This document shows positions 1 through 9,933 of a DNA stretch of 64,000 nucleotides, piece after piece. Position numbers and translations under genes: made by a program. Each line of letters starts with the position of its first letter. The first letter of the stretch is position 1. The notes below the pieces were generated by a model that did not search any database, was not told the DNA's origin, and saw only the letters and a program-made list of their open reading frames with translations. This DNA is from an uncultured Lachnospiraceae bacterium (GTDB lineage: Bacteria > Bacillota > Clostridia > Lachnospirales > Lachnospiraceae): assembly GCA_947644545.1 (NCBI GenBank), contig CANRZW010000001.1, positions 231,533-295,532 on the forward strand, in the 5' to 3' direction.

Positions 1-488
1 TGGACATCCTGCAGCTCATGCTGAACGTCCTGCAGCTCTTCCTGCAATTCCAGGACTTCATCCATCACTTCGTCCAGCTCATCCAGAATCCCGCCGCCGC
101 TCTCCGTACCGGCAGCCTCTTCCACAAGATCCTCGAGTCTCTCTTCCGGTGTCTTGGGTTTGCTCTTCTCCACCGCCTCTGCGATCTTCTCTCCGATCTC
201 CCTCGACTCGTCCATCATGTGCATCATCTGCTCGTTATTGTAGGCCATCTTCGCCGCTTTGATCTGATCCTCATAGGAGTGAAACAGCTCCAGCTTTCTG
301 GCGATCTCCTCCACCGTCTCACATGTTACATTTTTCAGGTTCTCCTTCTGGTTCTCGAAGAAGGCAACCTGTCTGTCCCTCGCCTCCTGCCGTTCTATCT
401 TCTGCTCTGTGCTCTTAAGGCCGCGCCCCCTGCTTAAAAGACCGCTGCCAAAAGCAGAACTGCCAAATCCATGCATACCGATATTCAT
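1..488 (-). CDS. Hypothetical protein, 3' end outside the window
   Basis: Partial gene; 162 codons are visible and the frame stays open to the left edge. The ATG at 486-488 is chosen because a GGAGG (complement at 496-500) lies just upstream. The first 25 or so residues are Gly/Ser-rich (MNIGMHGFGSSAFGSG), followed by a highly charged Lys/Glu/Arg helix-forming stretch with heptad-like Leu/Val spacing towards the visible end, suggesting a coiled coil. There is no signal peptide, membrane segment or catalytic motif. It lies downstream of uvrA on the same strand but is separated from it by a 265-bp gap with a large hairpin, so it is probably its own unit. I do not recognise the family. Confidence 0.7.
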   Translation of the reverse strand, partial: MNIGMHGFGSSAFGSGLLSRGRGLKSTEQKIERQEARDRQVAFFENQKENLKNVTCETVEEIARKLELFHSYEDQIKAAKMAYNNEQMMHMMDESREIGEKIAEAVEKSKPKTPEERLEDLVEEAAGTESGGGILDELDEVMDEVLELQEELQDVQHELQDV

Positions 489-615
489 AGAGATACCTCC
501 TGCTCTCTCAGACTTCCGATGCAGCTCCTTCAAGCAGGATATCCGCCGCGCTTTGCCACACGCCATCCTGATATAAAACAACATCGGCTATATTTATTAT
601 ATCGTCGATCCAGGC

Positions 616-674
616 AATGCCATGAAGACGGGCGGAAAGCAATTCATGTCATATTTCCGCCGTTTCACGGCATT
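616..674 (-). terminator. Long imperfect hairpin after uvrA
   Basis: Arms 616-638 and 654-674 pair almost throughout (AATGCC...GGCGGAAA against TTTCCGCC...GGCATT). It lies between the uvrA stop and the next minus-strand gene. There is no clean U-run, so it could be a terminator, a processing site or an operator. The sequence CACGGCAT occurs three times here (666-673, 722-729, 739-746), the first copy being part of the right arm. Confidence 0.4.
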
Positions 675-753
675 GGTATCTTCTACCGGTCTCCCGGCAG
701 CTTATAGTCTTCCCGCCTGTTCACGGCATCTCTATCTGCACGGCATCCGCAAA

Positions 754-3618
754 TTACTTCCTGCTCTTTGCTTTCTCAAGCATCTTCTTAATATAAACAC
801 CGGTATAGGATACCGGATTCTCCGCCACTTTCTCCGGCGTGCCTTCAGCGATCACGGTACCGCCGCCCTCACCGCCTTCCGGCCCCATATCGATGATATA
901 GTCCGCGGTCTTGATCACGTCCAGATTATGCTCGATGACCACCACCGTATTACCGCCCTCAGCCAGCTTATGCAGAATATCCACCAGCTTATGCACGTCC
1001 GCAAAGTGCAGCCCCGTGGTAGGCTCGTCCAGGATATAGATGGTCTTGCCCGTACTTCTCTTGCTCAGCTCTGTGGCCAGCTTGATTCGCTGCGCTTCAC
1101 CGCCGGACAATGTCGTGGAGGGTTGTCCCAGCTTCACATAGGCCAATCCCACATCGTAAAGCGTCTCGATCTTCCTGCGGATCGACGGCAGATTCTCGAA
1201 GAAAGGCATCGCCTCCTCCACCGTCATATCCAGCACATCATAAATATTCTTACCTTTATATTTTACCTCCAGCGTCTCACGATTATAGCGCTTACCGCCG
1301 CAGACCTCACAGGGCACATATACATCCGGCAGGAAATGCATCTCGATCTTAATGATGCCGTCCCCGCCACAGGCTTCACATCTGCCGCCCTTCACATTGA
1401 AACTGAACCGTCCCTTGCTGTAGCCTCTGGCCTTGGCATCCTGGGTGGAAGCGAACAAGTCTCTGATCTGGTCGAAGACTCCCGTATAGGTGGCCGGATT
1501 CGACCGGGGTGTTCTGCCAATAGGTGACTGGTCTATGTCAATCACCTTATCCAGCTGATCGATCCCCTCGATCCCCGCATGTCTGCCGGGAACGCAGCGC
1601 GCTCTGTTCAGGTCCCGCGCCAGGTGCTTGTAAAGAATCTCATTGACCAGAGAACTCTTGCCGGATCCCGACACTCCCGTCACACAGGTCATGATCCCCA
1701 GCGGAATCTTCACGTCTATTTTCTTCAGATTATTCTCCTGCGCGCCCTTTACTTTCAGGTAGCCGGCGGGCTTCCTTCTGACATCCGGTACCGGAATCTG
1801 CCGTCTGCCGCTCAGATACTGTCCTGTGATGGACTCTTCCACCTGCATGATCTCCTCTGCCGTACCCTGCGCCACCACCTCACCGCCGTGGGAGCCTGCT
1901 CCCGGCCCGATATCCACGATATGGTCCGCGGCAAACATGGTGTCCTCGTCATGCTCCACCACCAACAGCGTGTTGCCCATATCTTTCAGATTCTTCAGGG
2001 CAGCGATCAGCTTGTCATTATCCCGCTGGTGCAGGCCGATACTGGGCTCATCCAGAATATAGCATACTCCCACCAGGCCGGAACCGATCTGCGTCGCCAG
2101 ACGGATCCGCTGCGCCTCCCCGCCGGAGAGCGAGCCTGTGGCTCTTGACAAAGACAGATAATCCAGACCGACCTCCATCAAAAAACCGACTCTGGCCCGG
2201 ATCTCTTTCAGGATCCTTCTGCCGATCAGCTGTTGCTGCTGGGTCAGTTCCATATCCCCGATAAAAGCGTGCAGCTTTGTGATAGACATGGATGTGATCT
2301 CATAAATATTCCGATCGCAGACGGTTACCGCCAGGGATTCCTTTTTCAGACGCATACCGCCGCATTCCTTACAGGGCGTGATGCGCATAAAGGACTCATA
2401 CTCCTGCTTGATCATGTCCGAACCCGTCTCCCGGTATTTCCGGTCCATATTCCTGACCAGCCCCTCGAAAGCCACCGGATAAACACCCTTGCCCCGCTGT
2501 CCCTCGTAATAGACATCCACCTTCTTACCGTCTGTACCGTAACAGATCGCATCCTGCGCCTTCTGCGGCAGTTCTTCAAATGGGGTATCCATACTGAACT
2601 TATACTCTTTGGCCAACGCCTGCAGAAGCGCATTCGTAAAGCTGCCCTTGTCCTTGCTGGACTGCCATCCCATCACGGCAATAGCGCCCTCATTCAGGCT
2701 GAGACTCCTGTCCGGTATCATCAATTCTAGGTCAAATTCCATCTTATAGCCCAATCCGAAACATTCCGGGCAGGCGCCGAAAGGATTGTTGAAGGAAAAA
2801 CTTCTCGGCTCAATCTCACTAATACTGATTCCACAGTCCGGACAGGCAAAGCTCTGGCTGAAATTGATTGGTTCCCCGTCAATCACATCCAACACCATCA
2901 ACCCTTCTGCCAGGGCAAACACACTCTCAATGGAATCTGTCAGGCGTCTCTCAATCCCTTCCTTGACTACCAGACGATCCACCACGATCTCTATATTATG
3001 CTTGATATTCTTCTCCAGCTTAATCTCTTCCGACAGCTCATACAGATTCCCGTCTACGCGCACACGCACATAACCGCTGCGTTTGGCCCGGTCGAACACT
3101 TTGACATGTTCTCCCTTCCGGCCCCGCACTACCGGCGCAAGAAGCTGTATCCTGGTTCCCTGCGGGAGCGCCAGCACCTGATCCACAATCTGGTCAACCG
3201 TCTGCCGCCTGATCTCCCTGCCGCACTTAGGACAATGGGGAATCCCGATCCTGGCATATAACAGTCTGAAATAATCATAGATCTCCGTCACGGTTCCCAC
3301 CGTGGACCGCGGATTCCTGTTGGTAGACTTCTGGTCAATAGAAATCGCCGGAGAGAGTCCTTCGATCCGTTCCACATTAGGCTTCTCCATCTGCCCCAGA
3401 AATTGCCTCGCATATGAAGACAGGGACTCCATATATCTTCTCTGTCCCTCCGCATAAATGGTATCAAAGGCGAGTGACGACTTTCCGGAACCCGACAGCC
3501 CCGTGAGCACCACAAATTCGTTACGCGGAATATCCACATCCAACGCTTTCAGATTATGTTCATTCGCGCCCCGGATCTTAATGTATTCGCGTGGGCGCAT
3601 CTTTACCGTATCTGACAT
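754..3618 (-). CDS. uvrA: UvrABC excinuclease subunit A
   Basis: DNA-damage recognition ATPase of nucleotide excision repair; it loads UvrB at lesions. The 954-residue product has the usual UvrA length and architecture: two ABC ATPase modules, Walker [10 protein letters not shown] near residue 40 and GVSGSGKSS in the second half, two LSGGEAQRI signatures, and zinc-binding Cys clusters (CPKCG, CPDCG, and the C-terminal [14 protein letters not shown] pair). An ATG 12 nt further upstream (3630) also exists, but GGAGG falls exactly between the two, so the start at 3618 (MSDTVKM) is preferred. uvrB is upstream on the same strand with 174 bp between, so coexpression is likely. Certain by family features. 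Confidence 0.97.
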   Translation of the reverse strand: MSDTVKMRPREYIKIRGANEHNLKALDVDIPRNEFVVLTGLSGSGKSSLAFDTIYAEGQRRYMESLSSYARQFLGQMEKPNVERIEGLSPAISIDQKSTNRNPRSTVGTVTEIYDYFRLLYARIGIPHCPKCGREIRRQTVDQIVDQVLALPQGTRIQLLAPVVRGRKGEHVKVFDRAKRSGYVRVRVDGNLYELSEEIKLEKNIKHNIEIVVDRLVVKEGIERRLTDSIESVFALAEGLMVLDVIDGEPINFSQSFACPDCGISISEIEPRSFSFNNPFGACPECFGLGYKMEFDLELMIPDRSLSLNEGAIAVMGWQSSKDKGSFTNALLQALAKEYKFSMDTPFEELPQKAQDAICYGTDGKKVDVYYEGQRGKGVYPVAFEGLVRNMDRKYRETGSDMIKQEYESFMRITPCKECGGMRLKKESLAVTVCDRNIYEITSMSITKLHAFIGDMELTQQQQLIGRRILKEIRARVGFLMEVGLDYLSLSRATGSLSGGEAQRIRLATQIGSGLVGVCYILDEPSIGLHQRDNDKLIAALKNLKDMGNTLLVVEHDEDTMFAADHIVDIGPGAGSHGGEVVAQGTAEEIMQVEESITGQYLSGRRQIPVPDVRRKPAGYLKVKGAQENNLKKIDVKIPLGIMTCVTGVSGSGKSSLVNEILYKHLARDLNRARCVPGRHAGIEGIDQLDKVIDIDQSPIGRTPRSNPATYTGVFDQIRDLFASTQDAKARGYSKGRFSFNVKGGRCEACGGDGIIKIEMHFLPDVYVPCEVCGGKRYNRETLEVKYKGKNIYDVLDMTVEEAMPFFENLPSIRRKIETLYDVGLAYVKLGQPSTTLSGGEAQRIKLATELSKRSTGKTIYILDEPTTGLHFADVHKLVDILHKLAEGGNTVVVIEHNLDVIKTADYIIDMGPEGGEGGGTVIAEGTPEKVAENPVSYTGVYIKKMLEKAKSRK

Positions 3619-3658
3619 AGTTTCCTCCATCTGCTCTTTGTCTCTGTATCAAATCTGT

Positions 3659-3738
3659 TTCTACTTATATTATTACATTCTACTTATATTATTACATATA
3701 TTACATATGACAGCATTATAACTATATTCAGTTATAAT
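3659..3738. repeat. 19-bp tandem repeat plus inverted repeat between uvrB and uvrA
   Basis: TTCTACTTATATTATTACA occurs twice head to tail (3659-3677 and 3678-3696), followed by a partial third unit. A perfect 9-bp inverted repeat ATTATAACT / AGTTATAAT with a 6-nt loop lies at 3715-3738. The AT-rich stretch sits in the leader/promoter region of uvrA. The inverted repeat has no U-run and looks more like a protein-binding site than a terminator. Confidence 0.6.
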
Positions 3739-3792
3739 ACATGATAGCAGTATCACTATAGTATCCGCTTTGTCATGAATCCAGGGTCCTCA

Positions 3793-5796
3793 CTACTCTT
3801 TGTCAAAATCCCGCAGCTTCCCCTTCAATTCTACCATCCTGTCACGCAGCTCCGCTGCCGCCTCGAAGTTCAAATCCGCTGCCGCTTTCTTCATCTGCTT
3901 CTCCACATCCTTGATCAGCTTCTCCAGTTCCTGTCTGCTCATGGATTCAGGATCCTTCTCAAACTTTCGTTCTTCTTTGGCGATCGTCCGGGAGATACTG
4001 ATCAGATCGCGTACCGCCTTCCTGATCGTCTGCGGTGTGATACCATGCTCCTGATTATAGCGCTGCTGAATCTCCCGTCTGCGGTTCGTCTCCGTGATGG
4101 CCGCGCGCATGGAATCCGTCATATTATCGGCGTACATAATCACGTGACCTTCCGAATTACGCGCAGCACGACCGATCGTCTGGATCAGGGATGTCTCGGA
4201 ACGCAGGAACCCCTCCTTATCTGCATCCAGAATCGCCACCAGAGAAATCTCCGGGATATCCAGGCCTTCCCGCAACAGATTGATTCCCACCAGCACATCG
4301 AATACATCCAGACGCATGTCTCTGATGATCTCCGCTCTCTCCAGCGTGTCAATATCGGAATGCAGGTACTTTACTCGGATTCCTACGTCGCTCATATAAG
4401 CTGTCAGATCTTCCGCCATCCGCTTGGTCAGTGTCGTCACCAGTATCTTATGATGATTCGCAACCTCCCTGTTGACCTCTGAGATCAGATCATCAATCTG
4501 CCCTTCCACCGGCCGCACGTCTACTTCCGGATCCAATAGACCGGTAGGACGGATGATCTGTTCTGTGCGGAACAGTTCGTGGGAAGCTTCGTAGTCCGAA
4601 GGCGTCGCAGACACAAACAGCATCTGATCGATATGCTGCTCAAACTCTCCGAAGTTCAACGGCCTGTTATCCAGCGCCGAAGGCAGACGGAATCCATAAT
4701 CCACCAACGTATTCTTCCGTGATCTGTCCCCCGCATACATTCCCCTGATCTGCGGGATCGTCATATGGGACTCATCGATGATAATCAGGAAGTCACCCTT
4801 GAAATAATCCATCAGCGTAAACGGCGGCTCTCCCTCTGCCATACCGTTCAGATGCCTGGAATAATTCTCAATACCAGAACAGAAGCCAGTCTCCCGCAGC
4901 ATCTCGATATCGAAGTTGGTGCGCTCCGATATGCGCTGCGCCTCCAGCAGCTTGTCCTCGCTCTTAAAATATTTCACCCGTTCCGTCAGTTCCTTCTCGA
5001 TCTCCACGCAGGCAATATTGATCTTCTCCTGTGGCACCACATAATGAGAGGCCGGATAGATCATCACATGCTCCAGCGTGGCATGTACCTGACCCGTCAA
5101 CGGATCCGTCTGCGCAATCCGGTCTATCTCATCCCCAAAAAACTCAATGCGGATCAGATGATCACCGCCCTGCGCCGGATAGACCTCCACCACATCACCG
5201 CGCACCCGGAAACAACAGCGGTCCAGATCCATGTCATTGCGGTCATACTGCATCTCGATCAATCCCCGGATCACTTCATCCCGGTCCCGCTGCATACCGG
5301 GACGCAATGACATACTCATACCCGCATACTCTTCCGGACTGCCCAGGCCATAGATACAGGACACGCTGGCCACCACTACAACGTCCCGACGTTCCGTCAA
5401 AGACGCCGTAGCCGACAGACGCAGCTTGTCAATCTCGTCATTGATCGAAGAATCCTTCGCAATATAGGTATCCGTGGACGGCACATAGGCTTCCGGCTGA
5501 TAATAATCGTAGTAGGACACAAAATATTCTACCGCGTTTTCAGGGAAAAATTCCTTGAACTCGCCGTAGAGCTGTCCGGCGAGCGTCTTATTGTGCGCTA
5601 TGACCAAAGTGGGCTTCTGGAGCTGCTGTATAATATTGGCCATCGTAAAGGTCTTGCCGGAACCTGTTACCCCTAATAAAGTCTGGAACTGGTTGCCTTC
5701 TTTGAAGCCTTTCACAAGGGCTTCTATCGCCTGCGGCTGATCGCCGGTGGGCTGGTATTCACTGTGAAGTTTGAACATTTTTTGTTCAGTTTGCAC
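3793..5796 (-). CDS. uvrB: UvrABC excinuclease subunit B
   Basis: Helicase-like, damage-verifying subunit of nucleotide excision repair. The 667-residue protein is of normal length. Visible are Walker A GVTGSGKT (about residues 42-49), the Tyr-rich beta-hairpin [10 protein letters not shown] that inserts between DNA strands, the DESH Walker B box, helicase motif VI ([12 protein letters not shown]) and a C-terminal UVR domain (about 620-660) that contacts UvrA/UvrC. The start is a GTG at 5794-5796 with GGAGG at 5805-5809, 8 nt away; a downstream ATG (5778) lacks a site. A SOS box and an extended -10 promoter lie upstream, so damage induction through LexA is expected. Confidence 0.97.
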   Translation of the reverse strand: MQTEQKMFKLHSEYQPTGDQPQAIEALVKGFKEGNQFQTLLGVTGSGKTFTMANIIQQLQKPTLVIAHNKTLAGQLYGEFKEFFPENAVEYFVSYYDYYQPEAYVPSTDTYIAKDSSINDEIDKLRLSATASLTERRDVVVVASVSCIYGLGSPEEYAGMSMSLRPGMQRDRDEVIRGLIEMQYDRNDMDLDRCCFRVRGDVVEVYPAQGGDHLIRIEFFGDEIDRIAQTDPLTGQVHATLEHVMIYPASHYVVPQEKINIACVEIEKELTERVKYFKSEDKLLEAQRISERTNFDIEMLRETGFCSGIENYSRHLNGMAEGEPPFTLMDYFKGDFLIIIDESHMTIPQIRGMYAGDRSRKNTLVDYGFRLPSALDNRPLNFGEFEQHIDQMLFVSATPSDYEASHELFRTEQIIRPTGLLDPEVDVRPVEGQIDDLISEVNREVANHHKILVTTLTKRMAEDLTAYMSDVGIRVKYLHSDIDTLERAEIIRDMRLDVFDVLVGINLLREGLDIPEISLVAILDADKEGFLRSETSLIQTIGRAARNSEGHVIMYADNMTDSMRAAITETNRRREIQQRYNQEHGITPQTIRKAVRDLISISRTIAKEERKFEKDPESMSRQELEKLIKDVEKQMKKAAADLNFEAAAELRDRMVELKGKLRDFDKE

Positions 5797-5881
5797 AAAG
5801 GTTACCTCCGAAATTCATATTAAAAAAGTTCGCCTGTTGGTACGAAATTCGCGCTCTTGGGATCCTATAAAAGCAGATTTG

Positions 5882-5910
5882 ATTATATCATACTGAATCA
5901 GATTTGTACA
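5882..5910 (-). promoter_or_regulatory. uvrB promoter (extended -10)
   Basis: On the minus strand a TGTACA -35 (5905-5910), 17-bp spacer and TATAAT -10 (5882-5887) preceded by TGA form an extended -10 promoter about 85 nt before the uvrB GTG. The LexA box lies 9 bp upstream of the -35. The wider 357-bp gap (5797-6153) holds this promoter, the SOS box and the terminator of the chemoreceptor gene. Confidence 0.75.
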
Positions 5911-5918
5911 GCGATTTT

Positions 5919-5932
5919 AGAACGTTTGTTCT
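5919..5932. promoter_or_regulatory. LexA (SOS) box upstream of uvrB
   Basis: AGAACGTTTGTTCT contains the Gram-positive SOS consensus GAAC-N4-GTTC with perfect outer symmetry. Its position directly upstream of the uvrB -35 element is suited to repression by LexA. Confidence 0.85.
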
Positions 5933-6078
5933 GATTTTTTGGATTTTTTGTGAATGAACCTTTTTTCTCCCTTCAGGGGGCATCACATCTATCATGTATA
6001 CCAGTAATTCCGGAATCTCTTTCAGGAATGATATCAGAATTGTCACCATAAATATCCGCTGTCACTAATAGAAGAACA

Positions 6079-6116
6079 AAAGGACAAACTTATTACTCAG
6101 AATAAGAATGTCCTTT
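6079..6116 (-). terminator. Terminator of the FIST-chemoreceptor operon
   Basis: Arms AAAGGACA (6079-6086) and TGTCCTTT (6109-6116), with an inner TTATT/AATAA pairing. On the minus strand it is followed by a T-rich tail (TTGTTCTTC), 38 bp after the chemoreceptor stop codon. Confidence 0.7.
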
Positions 6117-6153
6117 CTGTTAAACTGCATTGTTAACGCCTATCTCTGTCGCC

Positions 6154-7113
6154 TCAGGGCATATCCTGCACCACGGCGATCGCCTGCTCGATAATATTCT
6201 GGAATGTCTCGATCAGCACGCCCTTCTTACTGTCGTCGATATCCATCTTGTCAATGATATCGCTGTAGACACCGGCCGTTCCGACAAGAGAATCCTGAAC
6301 GGTCTGCACATAAGTACGGTTCCGCTCCACCGCGCTTTCGATCGATTCCCGCACCTGAGCTGTGCCGGCCGCACTTCTCTTCACATCGTCAAAATATTTC
6401 CCCGTCTGCTCTATGCTCTCGATATTGCAGAGCATCGCTTCATCCGAAGCCTGGATGAACTTGTTAAGCTCGTTGCTCTGACGCTCTACCTCCACAATGC
6501 TCGCGTGAATGCCTTCGACCATATCCCGGCTCGTCTTCGCGAGATTGCCTACTTCCTCTGCCACGACCGCAAAGCCCCTTCCCTGTTCACCGGCTCTGGC
6601 CGCCTCAATGCTGGCATTCAGCGCCAGCAGATTTGTCTGGTCCGCAACCGCTCTGATCCCTGTCAGGCTGTTCCTGATCTTATCCAACGCCTCCTGCAGC
6701 ATATCGAATGTCTTGGACATCTTCTTGAAATTCTCCTGCAGAGAATTGGAGTCCGCTTTCAACTGCTCCATCTGCCGCTGTGCCTCCGAGACAGATGCAT
6801 CGATCTCCGTCTCCACATCGCTGAAGTGATCCGCCGCCGCCGTAATATCCCGAAATCCTTCCTCCAGCGCACTCACCTCACCCTGCGGTCCTACCATATC
6901 TTCCTTCAAGCCCGAGAGCCGCTCCGTTGCGTACCGCATCTTCTGTGTGGTCAGAAAAACATCATCCGCCAGCTCGTTCACGACCCTGTATACGCTTGCC
7001 AGCGCATACTCCAGAGGATGCTTATCAAAAGCCTCTTTCCTGTCCGCCGCCGCGACAGATACGGAAGCCGCTGTCTTCTCTTTATTTCCGCTATTTCCAA
7101 ATAACTTAAACAC
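6154..7113 (-). CDS. Soluble methyl-accepting chemotaxis-type signalling protein
   Basis: Cytoplasmic chemoreceptor-like protein, 319 aa, with no transmembrane segment and no periplasmic domain. The conserved MCP hairpin tip is intact around residues 165-200 ([19 protein letters not shown], then [11 protein letters not shown]), flanked by long coiled-coil helices, so it should form receptor dimers that bind CheA/CheW. The GTG at 7113 is preferred because GGAGG (complement 7122-7126) sits 8 nt upstream; the GTG at 7122 overlaps that site. The gene begins 12 nt after the stop of the FIST-domain gene, suggesting translational coupling; the FIST protein is the obvious candidate for the ligand-sensing input that this protein lacks. 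Downstream partner in the chemotaxis pathway is not in the window. Confidence 0.85.
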   Translation of the reverse strand: MFKLFGNSGNKEKTAASVSVAAADRKEAFDKHPLEYALASVYRVVNELADDVFLTTQKMRYATERLSGLKEDMVGPQGEVSALEEGFRDITAAADHFSDVETEIDASVSEAQRQMEQLKADSNSLQENFKKMSKTFDMLQEALDKIRNSLTGIRAVADQTNLLALNASIEAARAGEQGRGFAVVAEEVGNLAKTSRDMVEGIHASIVEVERQSNELNKFIQASDEAMLCNIESIEQTGKYFDDVKRSAAGTAQVRESIESAVERNRTYVQTVQDSLVGTAGVYSDIIDKMDIDDSKKGVLIETFQNIIEQAIAVVQDMP

Positions 7114-7125
7114 GCCTGTCACCTC

Positions 7126-8199
7126 CTACTCAAATGCCAGACAGCACATTGTCTGGTTAACGAACTGTGTATTGTAATGTTCTCCGACCCCGACCATACC
7201 GGCATGAGAAAAGCTGTGACACATCTCCGCAAGATAACTGTCCCAGTAATGTTCGTCGTTAAACATGATATACCGGAAAAGACAATTGACAGACAGCACG
7301 GCAGATGCACGGACAAGGTCACTCTTGATCCTGGAGATCGTATCCTGTACCACCTCTCTATAGTCACCCATGCTTAAGATCGTCAGAAAGTCCATCTTGT
7401 TCGCCGGACGGAAGGTCGTGATACTGCCATCCGATTCCACCCCTTTGATCGAGACAATATAAGTATCGGAACCGCAGACATGACCGAACGGATTCTTGAA
7501 CGTCTGTGTTGTGATCTTGTCTCTGCTGATTCCCAGCTCGGAAGTATACACTTTCTCGGCAGACTTGTTCTCCAACGTGCGGATCTTGTATTTCTTGGGC
7601 TCCGCTTCCGTCACCATAAACTGCTTTTCGTTGCCCTGTGGATGTATGTAGATATTTTCCTTGTATGACTTTATCTTACCACTCAGATTCTTAAAGATGA
7701 AAAAGGCGCAGGCATCCTGATAAACCTTGCCGTTGCAGGCAACTGCCGCCGAATTACTCGTACCGCCCGCAAGGTCATAACCAAGACGGCACAGATAATC
7801 TGACAATGTAGTGACTGCGCGAACATCCGCTCCCGCAGAACAGATATCAAAACATGCCGTTCTTCCCTTTTCGCCGCCTACAGCTCTTACCGCATTTTCC
7901 AATCGTCTGATATATTTGATCGGCATGACGGAAGCCTGCTCCAGTACATCCGCCACAACTTTGATATTTTCTTTCATCGCGATGACTGTAATCCCCGCAT
8001 CAAAAAACTCCTTATCAATATAGGCCTGCCCGACGCCGCCTATCGATGCCACTCCCGGAAAGGCCTTCTCGATCTCAGCGGCCGCGCGCTCAAGCATATC
8101 TTCTTTTGCAACAGAAAAAAACAGGGCCGCAGGCTCTGTAATTGTTCTTAATGCCTCTGATACATCGCCTTTCTTGCTGCTGCCGTATGATAACTTCAT
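7126..8199 (-). CDS. FIST-domain sensory protein
   Basis: The 357-aa protein matches the FIST N and FIST C pattern: an N-terminal segment with GVASIGGVGQAYI and a Gly-rich DLAGGTSNSAAV region, and a C-terminal part ending in a segment with SFSHAGMVGVGEHYNTQFVN. FIST domains are believed to bind small ligands, perhaps amino acids, and commonly accompany chemoreceptors or other signalling outputs. The start at 8199 (MKLSYGSS) is fixed by GGAGGAG (complement 8206-8212), 6 nt upstream; an in-frame upstream ATG at 8274 lacks such a site. It is the first gene of a two-gene operon with the soluble chemoreceptor. I infer that it feeds ligand information into that receptor. Confidence 0.8.
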   Translation of the reverse strand: MKLSYGSSKKGDVSEALRTITEPAALFFSVAKEDMLERAAAEIEKAFPGVASIGGVGQAYIDKEFFDAGITVIAMKENIKVVADVLEQASVMPIKYIRRLENAVRAVGGEKGRTACFDICSAGADVRAVTTLSDYLCRLGYDLAGGTSNSAAVACNGKVYQDACAFFIFKNLSGKIKSYKENIYIHPQGNEKQFMVTEAEPKKYKIRTLENKSAEKVYTSELGISRDKITTQTFKNPFGHVCGSDTYIVSIKGVESDGSITTFRPANKMDFLTILSMGDYREVVQDTISRIKSDLVRASAVLSVNCLFRYIMFNDEHYWDSYLAEMCHSFSHAGMVGVGEHYNTQFVNQTMCCLAFE

Positions 8200-8357
8200 A
8201 TCAGTCTCCTCCATTCTCCCTAACCTATGTATTATCCGTGCATTCATTCCCCTTTGATGATCAAATGTAATCATACCACAAAACTTGCTCTTTTCCTACT
8301 GTTTTCTATTAATATTCTGTTCCCGAAATAACAGATCAGTCTTTTATTACATCATAC

Positions 8358-8385
8358 ATTATAATCAACGAGAAGGACTATCCAA
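8358..8385 (-). promoter_or_regulatory. Candidate promoter of the FIST-chemoreceptor operon
   Basis: TTGGAT (-35, 8380-8385), 16-bp spacer, TATAAT (-10, 8358-8363) on the minus strand, about 160 nt before the FIST start. The 312-bp gap 8200-8511 otherwise contains only the hairpin at 8438-8463 and no gene. Confidence 0.5.
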
Positions 8386-8437
8386 ACGAATCTGCAAAAA
8401 GGCAGCACTTGCGATTGTTATCAATATACACAGCCAG

Positions 8438-8463
8438 GAGGGCAGGGATTACTCCCTGCCCTC
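8438..8463. terminator. Perfect 11-bp hairpin after the symporter gene
   Basis: GAGGGCAGGGA / TCCCTGCCCTC with a 4-nt loop, 49 bp beyond the symporter stop codon. It is very stable but has no U-run on either strand, so it may stabilise the 3' end or act as a weak terminator. Confidence 0.55.
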
Positions 8464-8511
8464 GCCTTACACTTCCTGTCATGCACGCGGCCGAATTCCA
8501 GGCCGGCACAA

Positions 8512-9867
8512 TTAACCCTTTGCTTTCGCCTTACGATCCTCAAGCTCCTTGATATACTGTGGATTCTTCGACTCCACATCCAGAAACCAGGTATCGATCA
8601 GCAGAATGACAGCGATCACCAGCGGGCCGAATTTGAAGAAACCGTTAATACCGGAAACCGCCTGTGCCGTCTGTACGGCTGCCTGGCCGTCATAGCCGAT
8701 GGCCGTGAGAACGAAACCGAACAACGCCGTCATGGCGCCCTGGCCCACTTTAGCGCCTACGGAACTGGCGGAGAACAGAACGGACTGCACACGGGTACCG
8801 GTCTTCCACTCACCATAGTCAATCGTATCTCCAATCAGCGCTCCCGCCATGCCCATGGCAAATCCCATGCCGATACCGCGAAGAAGCGCTGTACCAAACA
8901 ACACCGGAACCGTAGCAGGCGCCACGATGAAGACCACCTGCGCAACGATCATGCAGGCAGCGCCGAACAGCACCATCTGACGTTTCGTAAACTTCTTTAA
9001 CAGGAACGGGCAGACAATACATAAAACTACGCCCGGCATATTGGAACAGGCAACGAAGGTGCCCATCAGTCCCATATTCCCCATGACCGTGTTCAGATAA
9101 TATACGGATACGGACAGGTTAAAAGTCAGGATAAAGTTTGCGCAGAGATTGATCACAAACGCCATCCACCAGTACTTATTGACGAAAGCACATTTGACGC
9201 CCTGTACGATATTTTCCGGCGGCGCATCATTGTCAATCCGCTCTTTGACAAACAGGATATTCAGCGCCAGCGGAATGATTCCGACGATACCGAATACCAG
9301 AATGGATTTGATCCAGGCGCTCTGCATCTGTTGGCCGCCGAAGAAGTTAACCATCGGCATCATAACGCTTGCCATAATCGTCTGTGTCAGCGCGGCGAAG
9401 AGCATTTTGAAGATCAGCATCTGAGAACGATCCTCGGAATTATTGGTAACATAGGTAGCCAGAGAACCGTGCGCCATACAAACGTAAGTATAAAGAACGG
9501 TATTAAACAGGTTATAAGTAACAAAAATATAGGCTACACGGACTGCAACGGTAGAATCCGGCACAAGGAATACCAGGACTACGGATGCAACCATCGGCAG
9601 CGTCCATTTCAGGAGGACAGGAATACAATGCCCTCTTTTGGATTTGTGGGTATCAATCAGCTGCCCCGCAATCAGATCGGAGAAACCGTCAAAAATCTTG
9701 GAAACCATGATCACGGCGCCGATCAGAGCGGCATTCATAAAAATAACGTCCGTATAGAAAAACAGTACATAAGAACTGAAAAGCGTGTACATCGCGTTCA
9801 GACCAACGTCACCGGATCCATACAGGACCTTCTCAACTAAACTTATCTTATTTGCTTCTTTTGGCAT
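8512..9867 (-). CDS. GPH-family (MelB-type) glycoside-cation symporter
   Basis: The 451-aa polytopic membrane protein resembles the glycoside-pentoside-hexuronide:cation symporters. The N-terminal motif KVLYGSGDVGLNAMYTL, the FYTDVIF segment and the DGFSDLIAGQLIDTHKSKRG loop are characteristic (MelB carries the cation-binding Asp residues in this region), and about 12 hydrophobic segments are visible. It would import a glycoside or oligosaccharide with Na+ or H+. The start has GAGAGGGA upstream. It lies 66 bp downstream of the esterase gene on the same strand, so esterase and importer probably form one operon under the AraC-GH39 regulator. The exact substrate cannot be read from sequence; xylo- or arabino-oligosaccharides or their glycosides fit the context. 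Confidence 0.85.
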   Translation of the reverse strand: MPKEANKISLVEKVLYGSGDVGLNAMYTLFSSYVLFFYTDVIFMNAALIGAVIMVSKIFDGFSDLIAGQLIDTHKSKRGHCIPVLLKWTLPMVASVVLVFLVPDSTVAVRVAYIFVTYNLFNTVLYTYVCMAHGSLATYVTNNSEDRSQMLIFKMLFAALTQTIMASVMMPMVNFFGGQQMQSAWIKSILVFGIVGIIPLALNILFVKERIDNDAPPENIVQGVKCAFVNKYWWMAFVINLCANFILTFNLSVSVYYLNTVMGNMGLMGTFVACSNMPGVVLCIVCPFLLKKFTKRQMVLFGAACMIVAQVVFIVAPATVPVLFGTALLRGIGMGFAMGMAGALIGDTIDYGEWKTGTRVQSVLFSASSVGAKVGQGAMTALFGFVLTAIGYDGQAAVQTAQAVSGINGFFKFGPLVIAVILLIDTWFLDVESKNPQYIKELEDRKAKAKG

Positions 9868-9933
9868 AATCTTTCCCTCTCTTTATTGTAAGATAGCCGC
9901 CACGAAGGCCGGCCTCATACGACGGACAGTCAC

